Source of the DNA: Bin5 sp965207495 | Lineage (GTDB): Bacteria > Chloroflexota > Anaerolineae > Caldilineales > Caldilineaceae | NCBI GenBank assembly: GCA_965207495.1 | Contig: OZ242287.1 | Coordinates: 4,712,001-4,776,000 of the forward strand | Reading direction: 5' to 3' | DNA length: 64,000 bases | In this document: positions 35,582 to 44,761 of the stretch, piece after piece | How the letters are laid out: every line of letters starts with the position of its first letter | Position numbering within the stretch: the first letter of the stretch is position 1 | The notes under the pieces: model-generated | Database searches by the model: none | Seen by the model: only the letters and a program-made list of their open reading frames with translations | What the model was told of the DNA's origin: nothing | Made by a program: the position numbers and the translations under genes

Positions 35582-37021
35582 TTACTCAATAATCACGTTG
35601 TCGCCCAATTCGTTTTGGAGTTGCTCAATCACGACCTCGATCGCTTCAGAGGGTGAGAGATCGCCGGACTCAACGGCCTGGATGCCCAGGTAGTAGGCTT
35701 CCGACCAGGCGCTCCAGTACGGGCTGTTGGGAAGGAAGGTCGTGTGCTCCAACAGGGGGAGCGTGTCGCTCAGGAACTCGGCGCTCGTGTAAGCGTCGTG
35801 GTCGGCCTGTGACTTGAGGATTCCCAGGTGGCCGCTCTCGACCGCGTAGGGCGTGTTCAGCTCTTTGACGGTCGCCTTGGCGAGGAGGAGCAGCGCCAGG
35901 TCCGGGTGCTCGCTCTGGGTGCTGATCATATAGACCAGCGGATGGGTCAGAGTGATAGGTTTGCCGATGCCGCCTTCCATGCAGGGAATCGGGGCGAAGC
36001 CGACATTCTCGAAGAGATAGGCCTCACCGCCCTGATCCTGGAGATAGTTGGTATGCCAGCTTGCCCAGCGCCAGGTGCCCTCAAAGACGAACATGACGTT
36101 GGCGAAGCTGGAGGTGTACTCTTTGTGGTAGTCCCAGTCGCCGTCGAGCTTGTTGGCTGTGATGATTTTGCGCTCGTGGACGGCATTGTGGAGGAGCTCG
36201 TAGACGGTCTGAGCGGCGGCGGTGTCAAAGGCAAGCGCGTCCATATCGCTTTCGATTTCGCCGCCGGCGGCGAAGTAGTAGTAGAGGAAGTCGGGCCCGT
36301 TGGAGGGACGATGCCACCAGCCCTCGCCTTCGTTGACGACCCCGGCCTCGACCGCCTGCTGCGCGGTGTCAAACATATCCTGCCAGGTATAGTCGCAGCT
36401 TTCGATGCGGCCGGGCAGGGCTTCGATCTCTTCCGCGCTCCAGCCCAACTCACTCAAAAGCAACTTGCTGAAGTAGAGGGGGCGGGCTTCGGCGTCCTGG
36501 GGGATGCCCCAGATCTTGCCTTCAAGCATGGTCGATTCCCAGAGGGAGTCGATTACATCTTCGAATTCGGCGAATTCGCCGCTGTTGACCTGTTCGGAAA
36601 TGTCGACCAGGTAGCCGGCCGTGGCCCAGTCGCCGATATGCTCGTGGCCGGAGACGATGATGTCGGGCGCCTCGCCGGCGTCTGAAGCCAGTTCAAACTC
36701 GGTCTTGTAATCGCCCCAACCGGTGTCGTCCTGGATGGTTTCGAGGGCGATACGGCGGTTGTCGTCACTGGCTTCGAGGACGGCGTTGGCGGCGTCTACG
36801 GCGGCGGTCAAATTGTCGCAGCGGCCATTTTCGTAGGGCGGGCTGGCCTTGCAGCGGGCCACGAGGTTTACGGTCATGATCTCTTCGGCGGCGGCCGGCG
36901 CGGCTTCCTCCTCGGCGGCGCCGGTGTCGACCTGAACGGGGGCTGCGGGCGCGCCGCAGGCAGAGACGATTAGGGCAAGCGCGATCACGAGCGCCAGCGG
37001 CCAAAGACGTTGACGATTCAT
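35582..37021 (-). CDS. CUT1-type sugar-binding lipoprotein (SBP family 1)
   Basis: A 479-residue binding protein. The ATG at 37021 is preferred to one at 37054 because of AAAGGAGG upstream. The leader has a hydrophobic core and the lipobox IVSAC, Cys22. After an acidic/Ala-rich linker come TGWGDYKTEFELASDAGEAPDIIVSGHEHIGDWATAGYLVDI and NVMFVFEGTWRWASW, usual for family 1 proteins. It heads a complete importer operon (binding protein, MalF, MalG, ATPase) on the minus strand. Confidence 0.9.
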   Translation of the reverse strand: MNRQRLWPLALVIALALIVSACGAPAAPVQVDTGAAEEEAAPAAAEEIMTVNLVARCKASPPYENGRCDNLTAAVDAANAVLEASDDNRRIALETIQDDTGWGDYKTEFELASDAGEAPDIIVSGHEHIGDWATAGYLVDISEQVNSGEFAEFEDVIDSLWESTMLEGKIWGIPQDAEARPLYFSKLLLSELGWSAEEIEALPGRIESCDYTWQDMFDTAQQAVEAGVVNEGEGWWHRPSNGPDFLYYYFAAGGEIESDMDALAFDTAAAQTVYELLHNAVHERKIITANKLDGDWDYHKEYTSSFANVMFVFEGTWRWASWHTNYLQDQGGEAYLFENVGFAPIPCMEGGIGKPITLTHPLVYMISTQSEHPDLALLLLAKATVKELNTPYAVESGHLGILKSQADHDAYTSAEFLSDTLPLLEHTTFLPNSPYWSAWSEAYYLGIQAVESGDLSPSEAIEVVIEQLQNELGDNVIIE

Positions 37022-37375
37022 TGGATCCTCCTTTTTGAACTGAATGGGGAACACGGAGTCTGTGCGAATCAGAAAACACTTTCTGTTGGTGGTGCGATTA
37101 TAGCATGGAAATGCACTGTTGGTAATTGTCGCAGCGTATCGTTAAGGGAGCATAAAGCCTGGGTAAGAGTTGACCCATTCAGGTTAGATTGCTGTAAAGG
37201 ACCGGTTAACGGATGGAGGAGGAAACCCAGAGGGGTAAGTCAACTTTTCTGTGCAGGCCACGATCGGGCGGGACGCGTTTCAGGCGGACTCGCCACGCCG
37301 CCTGAAAGGTGCCAATGACAAAGCCCCGGCGGTCGCCGGGGCTTTTTGTATCGAAAGACTGCGGGAGGAGAGGGA
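37022..37375. other. Intergenic region with two hairpins
   Basis: 354 bases between the binding-protein start and the end of the FAH-family gene, both minus strand. It holds a 10-base-arm inverted repeat (TTTCAGGCGG at 37278-37287, CCGCCTGAAA at 37298-37307) and the GC-rich terminator at 37320-37347. No gene is supported. Confidence 0.7.
37320..37347. terminator. GC-rich intrinsic terminator hairpin
   Basis: AAAGCCCCGGCG, GT, CGCCGGGGCTTTTT: about 12 paired bases and a T5 tract on the plus strand. It lies 29 bases past the FAH-family gene stop on the minus strand, where the tail is TTTGTC. The A/T flanks make it usable in both directions; its likely job is to end the minus-strand FAH transcript. 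Confidence 0.7.
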
Positions 37376-38182
37376 TCAGACCTTGCGGCAGGTGTTCTCG
37401 AGGCGGCCCAGTTTTTCGATTTCGATGACGACGGTGTCGCCGTCCTTCATCCAGACCTGGGGGTCGCGGCCCATGCCGACGCCGTGGGGCGTGCCGGTGA
37501 GGATGACGTCTCCGGGCTCGAGGGTGAAGGCGTTGGAGCTGAATTCGATCAGTTCGGCGACGCCGAAGATCATTTCGCGTGTGTTGCTTTCCTGCATGAC
37601 TTCGCCATTGAGGAGGCAGCGGATGCTCAGATCCTGCGGATCGGGCACCTCGTCGGCGGTGACGAAGGCGGGGCCGATGGGGCAAAAGGTGTCGAGGCTC
37701 TTGCCGCGGATCCACTGGGGGTCGCCGAGCTGGAGATCGCGGGCGCTGACGTCGTTGGAGCAGGTGTAGCCGACGACGTAGTCGAGGGCGTCGTCGCGGC
37801 TGACGTGGCGGGCGGTCTTGCCGATGACGGCACACAGTTCGGCTTCGAAGTCGACCTCAGCGGTGAGTTTGGGGCTCCAGACGATCTCGTCGCCAGGGCC
37901 GACGATGCTGGTCGTAAACTTGGTGAAGATGACCGGGCGATCGGGGGGCGGCGTGTTGGTTTCGCGACAGTGGTCCAGGTAGTTGAGGCCGATGGCGACG
38001 ACCTTGCCGGGCCGGTCCATGGGACAGAGGAGGTCTACGCTGCCCCGGTCGACGGAGTCGGTGACGGAACCGGTATTGCCGGCGAGGATGTCGCACCAGG
38101 TGGCGTCGGTGACTTCGATGGTGTCGCCGCTGGCGACGCCGTAGACTGTATTTCCGTTGTGCTCAAAACGCAACCATCTCAT
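37376..38182 (-). CDS. Fumarylacetoacetate hydrolase (FAH) family protein
   Basis: A 268-residue protein from the ATG at 38182, behind GAGGAG; a longer frame runs back into the next gene and is rejected. AIGLNYLDHCRETN and FTKFTTSIVGPGDEIVW are followed by the metal-site segment EVDFEAELCAVIGK, then VVGYTCSNDVSARDLQ and LTGTPHGVG. These are hallmarks of the FAH catalytic domain found in ureidoglycolate lyase, 2-keto-3-deoxy-acid hydrolases and fumarylpyruvate hydrolases. It probably cleaves a beta-diketo acid or dehydrates a keto-sugar acid. An NAD-dependent epimerase lies 76 bases upstream. Confidence 0.9.
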   Translation of the reverse strand: MRWLRFEHNGNTVYGVASGDTIEVTDATWCDILAGNTGSVTDSVDRGSVDLLCPMDRPGKVVAIGLNYLDHCRETNTPPPDRPVIFTKFTTSIVGPGDEIVWSPKLTAEVDFEAELCAVIGKTARHVSRDDALDYVVGYTCSNDVSARDLQLGDPQWIRGKSLDTFCPIGPAFVTADEVPDPQDLSIRCLLNGEVMQESNTREMIFGVAELIEFSSNAFTLEPGDVILTGTPHGVGMGRDPQVWMKDGDTVVIEIEKLGRLENTCRKV

Positions 38183-38258
38183 CTGTTCTGCTCCTCGGCG
38201 ATTTCTTTGGAAAGGGTCAATATAGAGTAGGTAGGTTTCCGGCCCGGTAGGGCAGCGG

Positions 38259-39218
38259 TTATTGGATTTTGCCGGTGACGAGCGCGCGCTTGAAGTGGGT
38301 AATGGTGCGGGCGACGCCTTCGTTGAGGGGCGTGTAGGGCACCTCTTGCAGCAGGCTCTGCAGGGGTTGTTCATTCTGGGCTTCTGCGAAGGGGAGGGGG
38401 GTGTCCTCGAAGGTGATGCGGCCGGCTGCGTTCGGTTCGGCGGCGACGATGGCGTCTACGATCTCCGACATGTGGGCGACGCTGCCGCGGATATTGAAGA
38501 CCTCTGCGCCCTCGAAGGGAAGGCGGGCCAGTTCTATGAAGGTACGGGCGACGTCATCGGCGTATTGGTAGCCGCAGGTACCGCCGAAGGAGATCTGGTA
38601 GTCTACGTCTTTAGCGGCGGCGAGCATGGCCTGGGTGGGGGTGGAGGTCATGCCCTGGTCGCGTCCGGGCCCATAGACGGTGTAGGGTCGCAGAGCCAGA
38701 CTGGCGATGCCGTCGTCCTGCCAGTAGATGCGGGCGGTGCCTTCGTTGGCCTCTTTGTAGACGCCGTAGAGATTGAGGGGATGGAACGGATCGCCGTCCT
38801 TCACTTCGGGCCCGTAGAGGTCGGCGCCGCCGTAGACGGCCATGCTGCTGGCGTAGACGACGGAGGAGATGCCGGCCTGTTTGGCAGCTTCGAAGACGTT
38901 GACGGTGCCGACGACATTGACGGCCGCGCCGAGAGAGGGATTGGCCTTGCAGAAGGGCACTTGCAGGGCGGCGAGATGGATGATACGGTTGGCGCCGCTT
39001 TCGGAGACAGCACGGGTGACGGCGTCGGCGTCGGTAATATCGTCCTTGACGAAGTGGACGCGAGCGATCTCGTCGGGCTCCATCAGGAGTTCGAGCCGGT
39101 GGGTGCTAAGTCCGAGGTCGTAGACGGTAACAGCGATGTTATCGCGGACCAGATTTTGCACGACCCAAGCGCCCAGGCAGCCCAGCGCGCCGGTCACAAA
39201 GAAACGTTCGTCAGCCAT
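38259..39218 (-). CDS. NAD-dependent epimerase/dehydratase family protein
   Basis: A 319-residue extended short-chain dehydrogenase from the ATG at 39218. The nucleotide-binding motif is GALGCLG (10-16), the catalytic pair is Y-x-x-x-K in LYGVYKEANEG, preceded by VYASSMAVYGG. It resembles UDP-glucose 4-epimerase-like and sugar-acid-oxidising members. Its neighbour is an FAH-family hydrolase on the same strand, so the pair may act on one sugar or sugar acid. The substrate is not known. Confidence 0.9.
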   Translation of the reverse strand: MADERFFVTGALGCLGAWVVQNLVRDNIAVTVYDLGLSTHRLELLMEPDEIARVHFVKDDITDADAVTRAVSESGANRIIHLAALQVPFCKANPSLGAAVNVVGTVNVFEAAKQAGISSVVYASSMAVYGGADLYGPEVKDGDPFHPLNLYGVYKEANEGTARIYWQDDGIASLALRPYTVYGPGRDQGMTSTPTQAMLAAAKDVDYQISFGGTCGYQYADDVARTFIELARLPFEGAEVFNIRGSVAHMSEIVDAIVAAEPNAAGRITFEDTPLPFAEAQNEQPLQSLLQEVPYTPLNEGVARTITHFKRALVTGKIQ

Positions 39219-39458
39219 TGTTCTCGCTCGCGGTTTGCGAAGTATTTTTGCGTTGCATCGTGGGAAGGACTTTCCCGACTCAAACTTGCCGTGGGTTTCG
39301 TGGTATCCTACCACTGACGGTACATTTGTCAATTCTGATGGTAGATTTGAGTTTACCTGAGATTCCGATTAAGATTTGCAATATCGATGCGCTGCGCTGC
39401 CGGCGGATAATGCCCTGGGCGTTGCGCTCACCACGCACAAGGCGCTACGGACCTACCC

Positions 39459-39956
39459 ATGACTGAAAACAGTTCTGCCGCGATTGACACGCGTGAGTTA
39501 CGGAATGCCTGCGGCCTGTTCGCTACGGGGATTACGGTTGTTACAACTGAACTGGAAGGCGAGGTGCATGGCATGACGGCCAATGCGTTCATGTCGGTCT
39601 CGCTGGAACCGCCCCTGCTGGTCATTTCGGTCGGGCACAAGGCGAGACTGCATGCGCTGTTGCAGGAGACGGGCCGCTATGCGATCAGCATCCTGCGCCA
39701 CGACCAGGAGGACTTAAGCAGCCATTTCGCGGGCTGGCCGGTTGAGGGGCTGGAGGTCGAGTTCGAGCGCCGCAACGGATATGCTGTCCTGCCCAACGCA
39801 CTGGCTTACTTTGTGTGCAAGGTGGTGGACGCCCATCCGGCGGGCGACCATACGCTGTACATCGGGGAGGTGGAGTACCTGGAGCAGGATACGGGTGAGC
39901 CGGTGTTGTTCTACGGCGGGAAGTACCGGCAGATGACGCCACCGGATGAGGGGTAG
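39459..39956 (+). CDS. Flavin reductase-like FMN-binding protein
   Basis: A 165-residue protein of the split-barrel flavin reductase family (HpaC/Fre-like). ELRNACGLFATGITVVTTELEGEVHGMTANAFMSVSLEPPLLVISVG is the hallmark N-terminal half with the conserved T-x-N-A-F-x-S-V-S-x-x-P. GDHTLYIGEVEYLEQDTGEPVLFYGGKYRQM is the usual end. It probably supplies reduced flavin to a monooxygenase; none is recognised nearby. It is transcribed divergently from the epimerase. Confidence 0.9.
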   Translation: MTENSSAAIDTRELRNACGLFATGITVVTTELEGEVHGMTANAFMSVSLEPPLLVISVGHKARLHALLQETGRYAISILRHDQEDLSSHFAGWPVEGLEVEFERRNGYAVLPNALAYFVCKVVDAHPAGDHTLYIGEVEYLEQDTGEPVLFYGGKYRQMTPPDEG

Positions 39957-39962
39957 GCTGGA

Positions 39963-41099
39963 TCAGCCGGCGCGGTTGGCCTGCGCCCAACGCTCCTTCA
40001 TGGCCTGCATTTCCTCGTTGACCGGGACGGTTCGACCGGGAATCCGGTTGTTGTCGTCGTCGAGCCAGTTGCCCTGATTGTCACGCAGGACCGGCTGCCG
40101 CTGCGCCACAGGGGGCGGGTCGACTGCCCTGGCCGGCTCGTCCGCATACCAGTAGGCGACGGAGGACATTTCGTTGGCGAGATGGTTGCCGTGGCCGTGC
40201 TCGATGGTGACTTTGACCTCTTTTTGGAAGCGAACGGGGTTTTCGAGGTGGTGCACGTAGGAGGACTGGTAGCCGCCGGTGTCTTCTTCGAAAATCGATG
40301 AGCCGTTGCGCAGAAATGCGTTTCTCTGCATGCCCCAGGCCTGATTGAGATAGTCCTCGCTGCCCGTGCCGTGGATGTCGGGCGGCCAGCTGTATCCGTC
40401 CACCCAGATCATTTCATCACCTTCGCCCCACCAAGTCCCCTGGAAGTTGGTGACGGACAGGTTGCAGCCGATGTAGTGGCCGCGGCCCTGGGTCTGCAGG
40501 ATGACGTAGTTGTCCTCCCAAGCCTGCCTTTCCTTATTGACGACATTTGACTCCGGCGTGTTGACGGTGATTTCATGCCCCCAGCCGCCGAAGGGGTTGG
40601 TACGGCGGAACTCGGCGTGGAAGTAGCCGTTCGCGGCGGGCAGTTCGTCGACCTGTTCGTAGTCGAAGTAGAAGTATTGGATGTGGTCTTCAGCGCTCTC
40701 GTTGATCAGTTCGACGAGGGCGCGTTCGCGAAAGGGCATGGGTGCGTAGCAGTTGAGGGCGCAGCCGGCTTCGAACTGATTGTTCCAGCGTGTGGAGGCG
40801 GTGAACAGCTGGGACTGGTAGGAGTTGACGATCGTGTTGCCGAGACCGAAGAAGTCGCCCAAGGGCGCGAGTACGCTGGGGTGATCGGCGTTGTCCCAGG
40901 AGATTTTTAGCAGGCAGTCGCGGTAGTGGTTGCGCTGCGTCATCCAGAAGTGGGTGAGGAGGCCCGGTCCGCGGATGTCGGCGAGCACGCGGGACTCGCC
41001 AGCGGGGATGGTCCAGCGGTCCTGGTTGCGGCCGGTGGTGTCCCAGGAAGAGACGCGGCCGGTGCGAGCGGAGGTGATGGTTGAGATGTCTGCCAGCAT
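39963..41099 (-). CDS. DUF2961/GH172 family glycoside hydrolase-like protein
   Basis: A 378-residue protein of the DUF2961 family, which includes GH172 enzymes acting on difructose dianhydride and D-arabinofuranosides. FWMTQRNHYRDCLLKISWDNADHPSVLAPLGDFFG, GWGHEITVNTPESN and DIHGTGSEDYLNQAWGMQ are the conserved family segments; the Glu in GTGSEDY is among the best conserved acids. No signal peptide is seen, so it is probably cytoplasmic. Its gene converges with the flavin reductase gene, 6 bases apart. Confidence 0.88.
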   Translation of the reverse strand: MLADISTITSARTGRVSSWDTTGRNQDRWTIPAGESRVLADIRGPGLLTHFWMTQRNHYRDCLLKISWDNADHPSVLAPLGDFFGLGNTIVNSYQSQLFTASTRWNNQFEAGCALNCYAPMPFRERALVELINESAEDHIQYFYFDYEQVDELPAANGYFHAEFRRTNPFGGWGHEITVNTPESNVVNKERQAWEDNYVILQTQGRGHYIGCNLSVTNFQGTWWGEGDEMIWVDGYSWPPDIHGTGSEDYLNQAWGMQRNAFLRNGSSIFEEDTGGYQSSYVHHLENPVRFQKEVKVTIEHGHGNHLANEMSSVAYWYADEPARAVDPPPVAQRQPVLRDNQGNWLDDDNNRIPGRTVPVNEEMQAMKERWAQANRAG

Positions 41100-41286
41100 A
41101 GGTCTTGTGCTCCGTGAAGTATTGGTGTTGGGTATAGTCGTGAGCAGGATTCCTGGCGGTGGTCAGGGTATTGATGGCTGCAGGGCCTGACTGTCGCCCC
41201 AAGGCGGAGTGGTTGCGCAGAGAATTAACATTTGGGTGTAATTGCCAAGCCATATACAGCGCCTGTGTGGACCAGACCTTCAGTCA

Positions 41287-41449
41287 CGCCGCCATTCGGG
41301 CTATCTGATCGTGTACTCGTTGGCCGCCGACACCTTGGACGGGACGCACCGCTGGAATTACGGCGTACGGTGGATGAGGCATGTTTTTTGAGCGGGGCGT
41401 TGCGGGGGCGCAGCCCCTGCACAAGGGAGGGCCGAAGGCCCGACCGCCC
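41287..41449. repeat. Composite REP-like element, copy 3
   Basis: CGCCGCCATTCGGGCTATC starts the flanking block shared with 22119. The complete 55-base core (41395-41449) has the same internal hairpins GGGGGC-GCAG-CCCC and GGGCC-GAA-GGCCC. AGAGAGTGAGGAGAGAG follows directly, as a similar purine run follows the core at 22426. Confidence 0.8.
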
Positions 41450-41542
41450 AAAATACAGAGAGTGAGGAGAGAGTAAACACCTTCACTCGCCTTATTCAGG
41501 TTCGCAAATCAGTTGTGGCTGAGTCGTTACCATTGGGTTATC

Positions 41543-41571
41543 TTGACGCTGATTTTCTCTTACCTTATAAT
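41543..41571 (+). promoter_or_regulatory. Sigma-70-type promoter for the second Dpp-type importer
   Basis: TTGACG (41543-41548), a 17-base spacer, then TATAAT (41566-41571). This is one mismatch from consensus, with optimal spacing, pointing at the binding-protein gene starting at 41758. A 5-prime leader of about 180 bases would result. Confidence 0.75.
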
Positions 41572-41757
41572 GTACCACGATCTCTGAGCCACTGTGAATC
41601 CCGTCGGAAATCTGAATACTCGAAATGCCGTCCTCGCCAGGTTCGCGGGCAGTCGCCCTTTAGAGGCGGGTAGCGTGTGAGGGTTACAGATTACCGTTGG
41701 GAGACACTTACGGTTCAGATCATCGGGCATTTCACCACGAGAACAGGAGCCAAACCG

Positions 41758-43488
41758 ATGTCAAGTAAGTCGAACACGCCCCCGCAGGCGGACAACGAAG
41801 CTCGCAATGTTGGCCGCCGGACATTTCTGAAGATGATGGCAGCCGGCGCTGCCGCGTCTGCATTGGCCGCGTGTGCGGCTGGCGCGCCGGCCGAAATGGC
41901 CGCCCCAGCTGCTGCGCCGACGGCGGTGCCGACACCAGAGGCTGTCGCGACCGGCGCAGGCATGATGCGGCCCGGTGGCAGTCCGCAACGCGGTGGCACA
42001 CTGCGGACGGCTTTTGGTGTGACGATGTCACACTTTGACGCCCACCAGGGCGGCGGCACCCATGTCCTTTCGCACATGTACAACAACCTGGTGCGCAACA
42101 ATCTGGTAGACGGACTGCGCACGATCATCCCCGACCTGGCCGAGAGCTGGGAGGTAGGCGAGGGCGGCCTATCGTACACGTTTGCGCTGCGCGATGGTGT
42201 TTCGTACCATGACGGCGAGCCGTTCTCCGCCCAGGACGTGGTAGCGACCTTCAATCGCATTCTTGATCCGCCGGAAGGCATAGTCAGCCCGTTGAAGGCC
42301 AACTTCACATTTGTTGACTCGGTCGAGGCTGTGGATGACATGACTGTGCGTTTCAACCTGAATTCGCCGCGTCCATTCTTCCTTAATCTGCTGACGCCCA
42401 CGAATGCGCTGATTTACTCGAAGAAGTCGCTGGAGGAGCACAACTACGACTTGCGCGAGGTCATCGCCCCCGGGACGGGCGCTTTCCGCTTTGTGGACCA
42501 TCTGCCGGCGGAGAAGTGGATCATGGAGGCCAACCCGGACTACTGGGATCCGGAGCTTCCGTATGTGGACGGGTTGGAGATGCTGCATGTGCCGGCGTGG
42601 TCTGACCGCGGCACGGCTGTGCTCACCGATCAGGCGGACATGTCGTGGAACGTCGCCAAAGAGACGTGGGACGAGGGCAAGAATCGGCCTGACTCCGTGC
42701 AGGCCAACCAGTTGGCCAACTTCGGCGCGTATTGGGTATTCATCAACAACCGCGAGGCGCCGTTTGATGATCCGCGTGTTCGCAAAGCGATCCATCTGGC
42801 GGTCAGCAAGCAGAATCTGGCGGCGGCGTTCGGCACGCAGGAGTTGATTAACATCACGCGCTGGGTACCGCAGGGTGATCCCTACGCAACCACGCCTGAA
42901 GAGTTGTCGACGATGCCAGGCTACAGGGCGGAGAAGGATGAGGATGTTGCGACGGCGCAGCAACTGCTGGCCGACGCCGGATACGGTGATGGTCTGGAAG
43001 GGATCGAACTGTTGGCGGCGGCCGGGCCGCAGGGTGAACTGCTGGCCCCCGCATTCCAGGACATGCTCAAGCGCCAACTGAACATCGAGACGGATATCCG
43101 GATTGTCGAACGCGCGCTGCTTGGCTCGGAACAGCAGTCGGGCAACTATCAGTTGATGGTTCACACGCGCGGGCATTCAGTCTCTGACATCTCGCCGCGC
43201 GGCAACCTGTGGTGGGCCACCGGAGGTTCACAGAATTTCGGCGGTTACAGCAATCCGGACTTCGACACACTGCTGAGCAGTGTAGACGTGGAGTTGGACG
43301 TCGAGACACGGACGGGCCAGATCGCCGATGCCCAGAATTTGCTGGACGAGAACCCGCCGGAGTATCTGGTCGGCTACACCTATCACCTGCCGATGTGGAA
43401 CAACCGGGTCAAAGGTTTGGCGTTGGACTCACGGGTCTTTGCCGAGTGGGGCCGCATGGAGACGGTCTGGATCGATCCGGATGCGTAG
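41758..43488 (+). CDS. Peptide-type ABC transporter substrate-binding lipoprotein (SBP family 5)
   Basis: A 576-residue binding protein from the ATG at 41758, with CAGGAG upstream; an in-frame GTG at 41677 is rejected. The leader has RR at 20-21 (GRRTFLKMMAAG) and a lipobox ending at Cys39, so twin-arginine export with lipidation is likely. LAESWEVGEGGLSYTFALRDGVSYHDGEPFSAQDVVATFNRI and APGTGAFRFVDHLPAEKWIMEANPDYW are classic family 5 segments. It is the first gene of a Dpp-like operon. Confidence 0.93.
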   Translation: MSSKSNTPPQADNEARNVGRRTFLKMMAAGAAASALAACAAGAPAEMAAPAAAPTAVPTPEAVATGAGMMRPGGSPQRGGTLRTAFGVTMSHFDAHQGGGTHVLSHMYNNLVRNNLVDGLRTIIPDLAESWEVGEGGLSYTFALRDGVSYHDGEPFSAQDVVATFNRILDPPEGIVSPLKANFTFVDSVEAVDDMTVRFNLNSPRPFFLNLLTPTNALIYSKKSLEEHNYDLREVIAPGTGAFRFVDHLPAEKWIMEANPDYWDPELPYVDGLEMLHVPAWSDRGTAVLTDQADMSWNVAKETWDEGKNRPDSVQANQLANFGAYWVFINNREAPFDDPRVRKAIHLAVSKQNLAAAFGTQELINITRWVPQGDPYATTPEELSTMPGYRAEKDEDVATAQQLLADAGYGDGLEGIELLAAAGPQGELLAPAFQDMLKRQLNIETDIRIVERALLGSEQQSGNYQLMVHTRGHSVSDISPRGNLWWATGGSQNFGGYSNPDFDTLLSSVDVELDVETRTGQIADAQNLLDENPPEYLVGYTYHLPMWNNRVKGLALDSRVFAEWGRMETVWIDPDA

Positions 43489-43547
43489 ACGCGCGACGGT
43501 CGGCTGTAACCGGTGGTCAGTTCAGACACGGGATGCAGTGATAGGAA

Positions 43548-43589
43548 CCCAGTAATCGGATCCCAGTAGTCGGATCCCATGAACCGGAT
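43548..43589. repeat. 14-base tandem repeat, three copies
   Basis: CCCAGTAATCGGAT, CCCAGTAGTCGGAT and CCCATGAACCGGAT follow one another without gaps between the binding-protein and permease genes. The period is twice that of the heptamer arrays. Confidence 0.75.
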
Positions 43590-43713
43590 TCTGGCCAAGT
43601 TCAGCGTGTTTGGTACGAACAGTTGAAGATCAATTGGGCGGCGCGACCAAGCCCGGTCGCCGGGCTGTTGCGCCGCCCATTCTGTGAAGTTCGCAGACTC
43701 CCTCCAATCGCTC

Positions 43714-44673
43714 ATGTCGAAATATCTTCTGAACCGCATCCTAATTGCCATCCCGACTATATTCGGGGTCACCGTATTGATATTTCTGGCGATGCGGGTG
43801 ATCCCTGGTGATCCGTTGCAGTTGATCGTGTCGGAGTCGGACGGGATATATGTTCTGAGTCAAGAGGAGCTGCAGGCGGTGCGCGCCAGCCTGGGATTGG
43901 ACCAGCCTTATCACATTCAGTACCTGGATTGGATGAGGCAGGTGATCAGCGGAGATATGGGGTCATCGTTCTGGAATAAGGAGCCGATCAGCGGCATGAT
44001 CCTGCGGCGGGGCCCGATTTCGGCGCAGATTGCGGTTATGGCAGTACTGCTATCCTGGCTGATCGGTGTGCCGATCGGGATGCTGAGTGCGATGTGGCGG
44101 AATACGATGATGGACCATCTTTCGCGCGTTGGTATCACGGTCTTTATTGCGGTGCCGAGCTACTGGCTGGGGCTGCTGATTATTCTTTTCACCGTACTCG
44201 TGTTTACCTGGCGGCCTCCGATCACGATTATTCAGCTATGGGAGGACCCGTTAGGCAATCTTTCGATGACAGTGTTGCCGGCGCTGGCGCTGGGATTGGG
44301 GCTGTCGGCGTCGACGGCGCGCATGGCGCGGTCGGCGGCGCTTGAAGTGCTGTTTGAAGATTATATTCGCACGGCGCGGGCCAAGGGTCTGCGGGAGGCC
44401 ATGGTGGTTTGGCGCCATGTCTTCAAGAATGCATTACTTCCGGTCGTAACCACGACCGGGTTGGCGTTGGGCGGGCTGCTGGGCGGCGCGGTTTCGGTCG
44501 AGACCGCGTTTGCGGTGCCGGGCCTTGGAAAGCTGCTGGTGCAGGGTATGACTGAGCGGGACTGGATGATGATCCAGAACCTCGTTCTACTGTATGGTTT
44601 GATTTACGTCATTATCAATCTTCTTGTTGACCTGAGTTACGCGTTTCTCGATCCCCGCATTCGCTACGAATAG
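43714..44673 (+). CDS. Dipeptide/oligopeptide-type ABC transporter permease (DppB-like)
   Basis: A 319-residue permease from the ATG at 43714, where MSKYLLNRILIAIPTIFGVT fits the normal DppB opening; a GTG at 43684 would add ten residues. RVIPGDPLQLIV, LGLDQPYHIQYLDWMRQVISGDMGSSF and the EAA loop LEVLFEDYIRTARAKGLREAMVVWRHVFKNALLP are as expected. It ends DLSYAFLDPRIRYE. The DppC-like partner follows by 88 bases. No ATPase genes are present in the cluster. Confidence 0.92.
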   Translation: MSKYLLNRILIAIPTIFGVTVLIFLAMRVIPGDPLQLIVSESDGIYVLSQEELQAVRASLGLDQPYHIQYLDWMRQVISGDMGSSFWNKEPISGMILRRGPISAQIAVMAVLLSWLIGVPIGMLSAMWRNTMMDHLSRVGITVFIAVPSYWLGLLIILFTVLVFTWRPPITIIQLWEDPLGNLSMTVLPALALGLGLSASTARMARSAALEVLFEDYIRTARAKGLREAMVVWRHVFKNALLPVVTTTGLALGGLLGGAVSVETAFAVPGLGKLLVQGMTERDWMMIQNLVLLYGLIYVIINLLVDLSYAFLDPRIRYE

Positions 44674-44761
44674 TGGATAAGGCGTTGTGGTCGGCGGCGG
44701 AGTTTACAATAGCCGCGGCCTTCTGAGTACATGCCGCTATCCACCCATTGAGGAAGCCGAA

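Larger units (their letters stand above)
41100..41757. other. Divergent intergenic region with repeat element and promoter
   Basis: 658 bases between two divergent genes. It contains a composite REP-like element (41287-41449) and, closer to the plus-strand gene, a near-consensus sigma-70 promoter (41543-41571). No additional gene is supported. Confidence 0.75.

Noticed and set aside
37376..38374. A longer FAH-family protein starting at 38374
   Set aside because: The first 64 codons lie inside the epimerase gene in another frame and show no conservation. The ATG at 38182 has a strong ribosome site.
38262..39317. A 351-codon open frame on the plus strand opposite the epimerase gene
   Set aside because: It mirrors the GC-rich codon pattern of the epimerase, encodes a Gly/Val/Asp-rich sequence with no family signature, and has no ribosome site.
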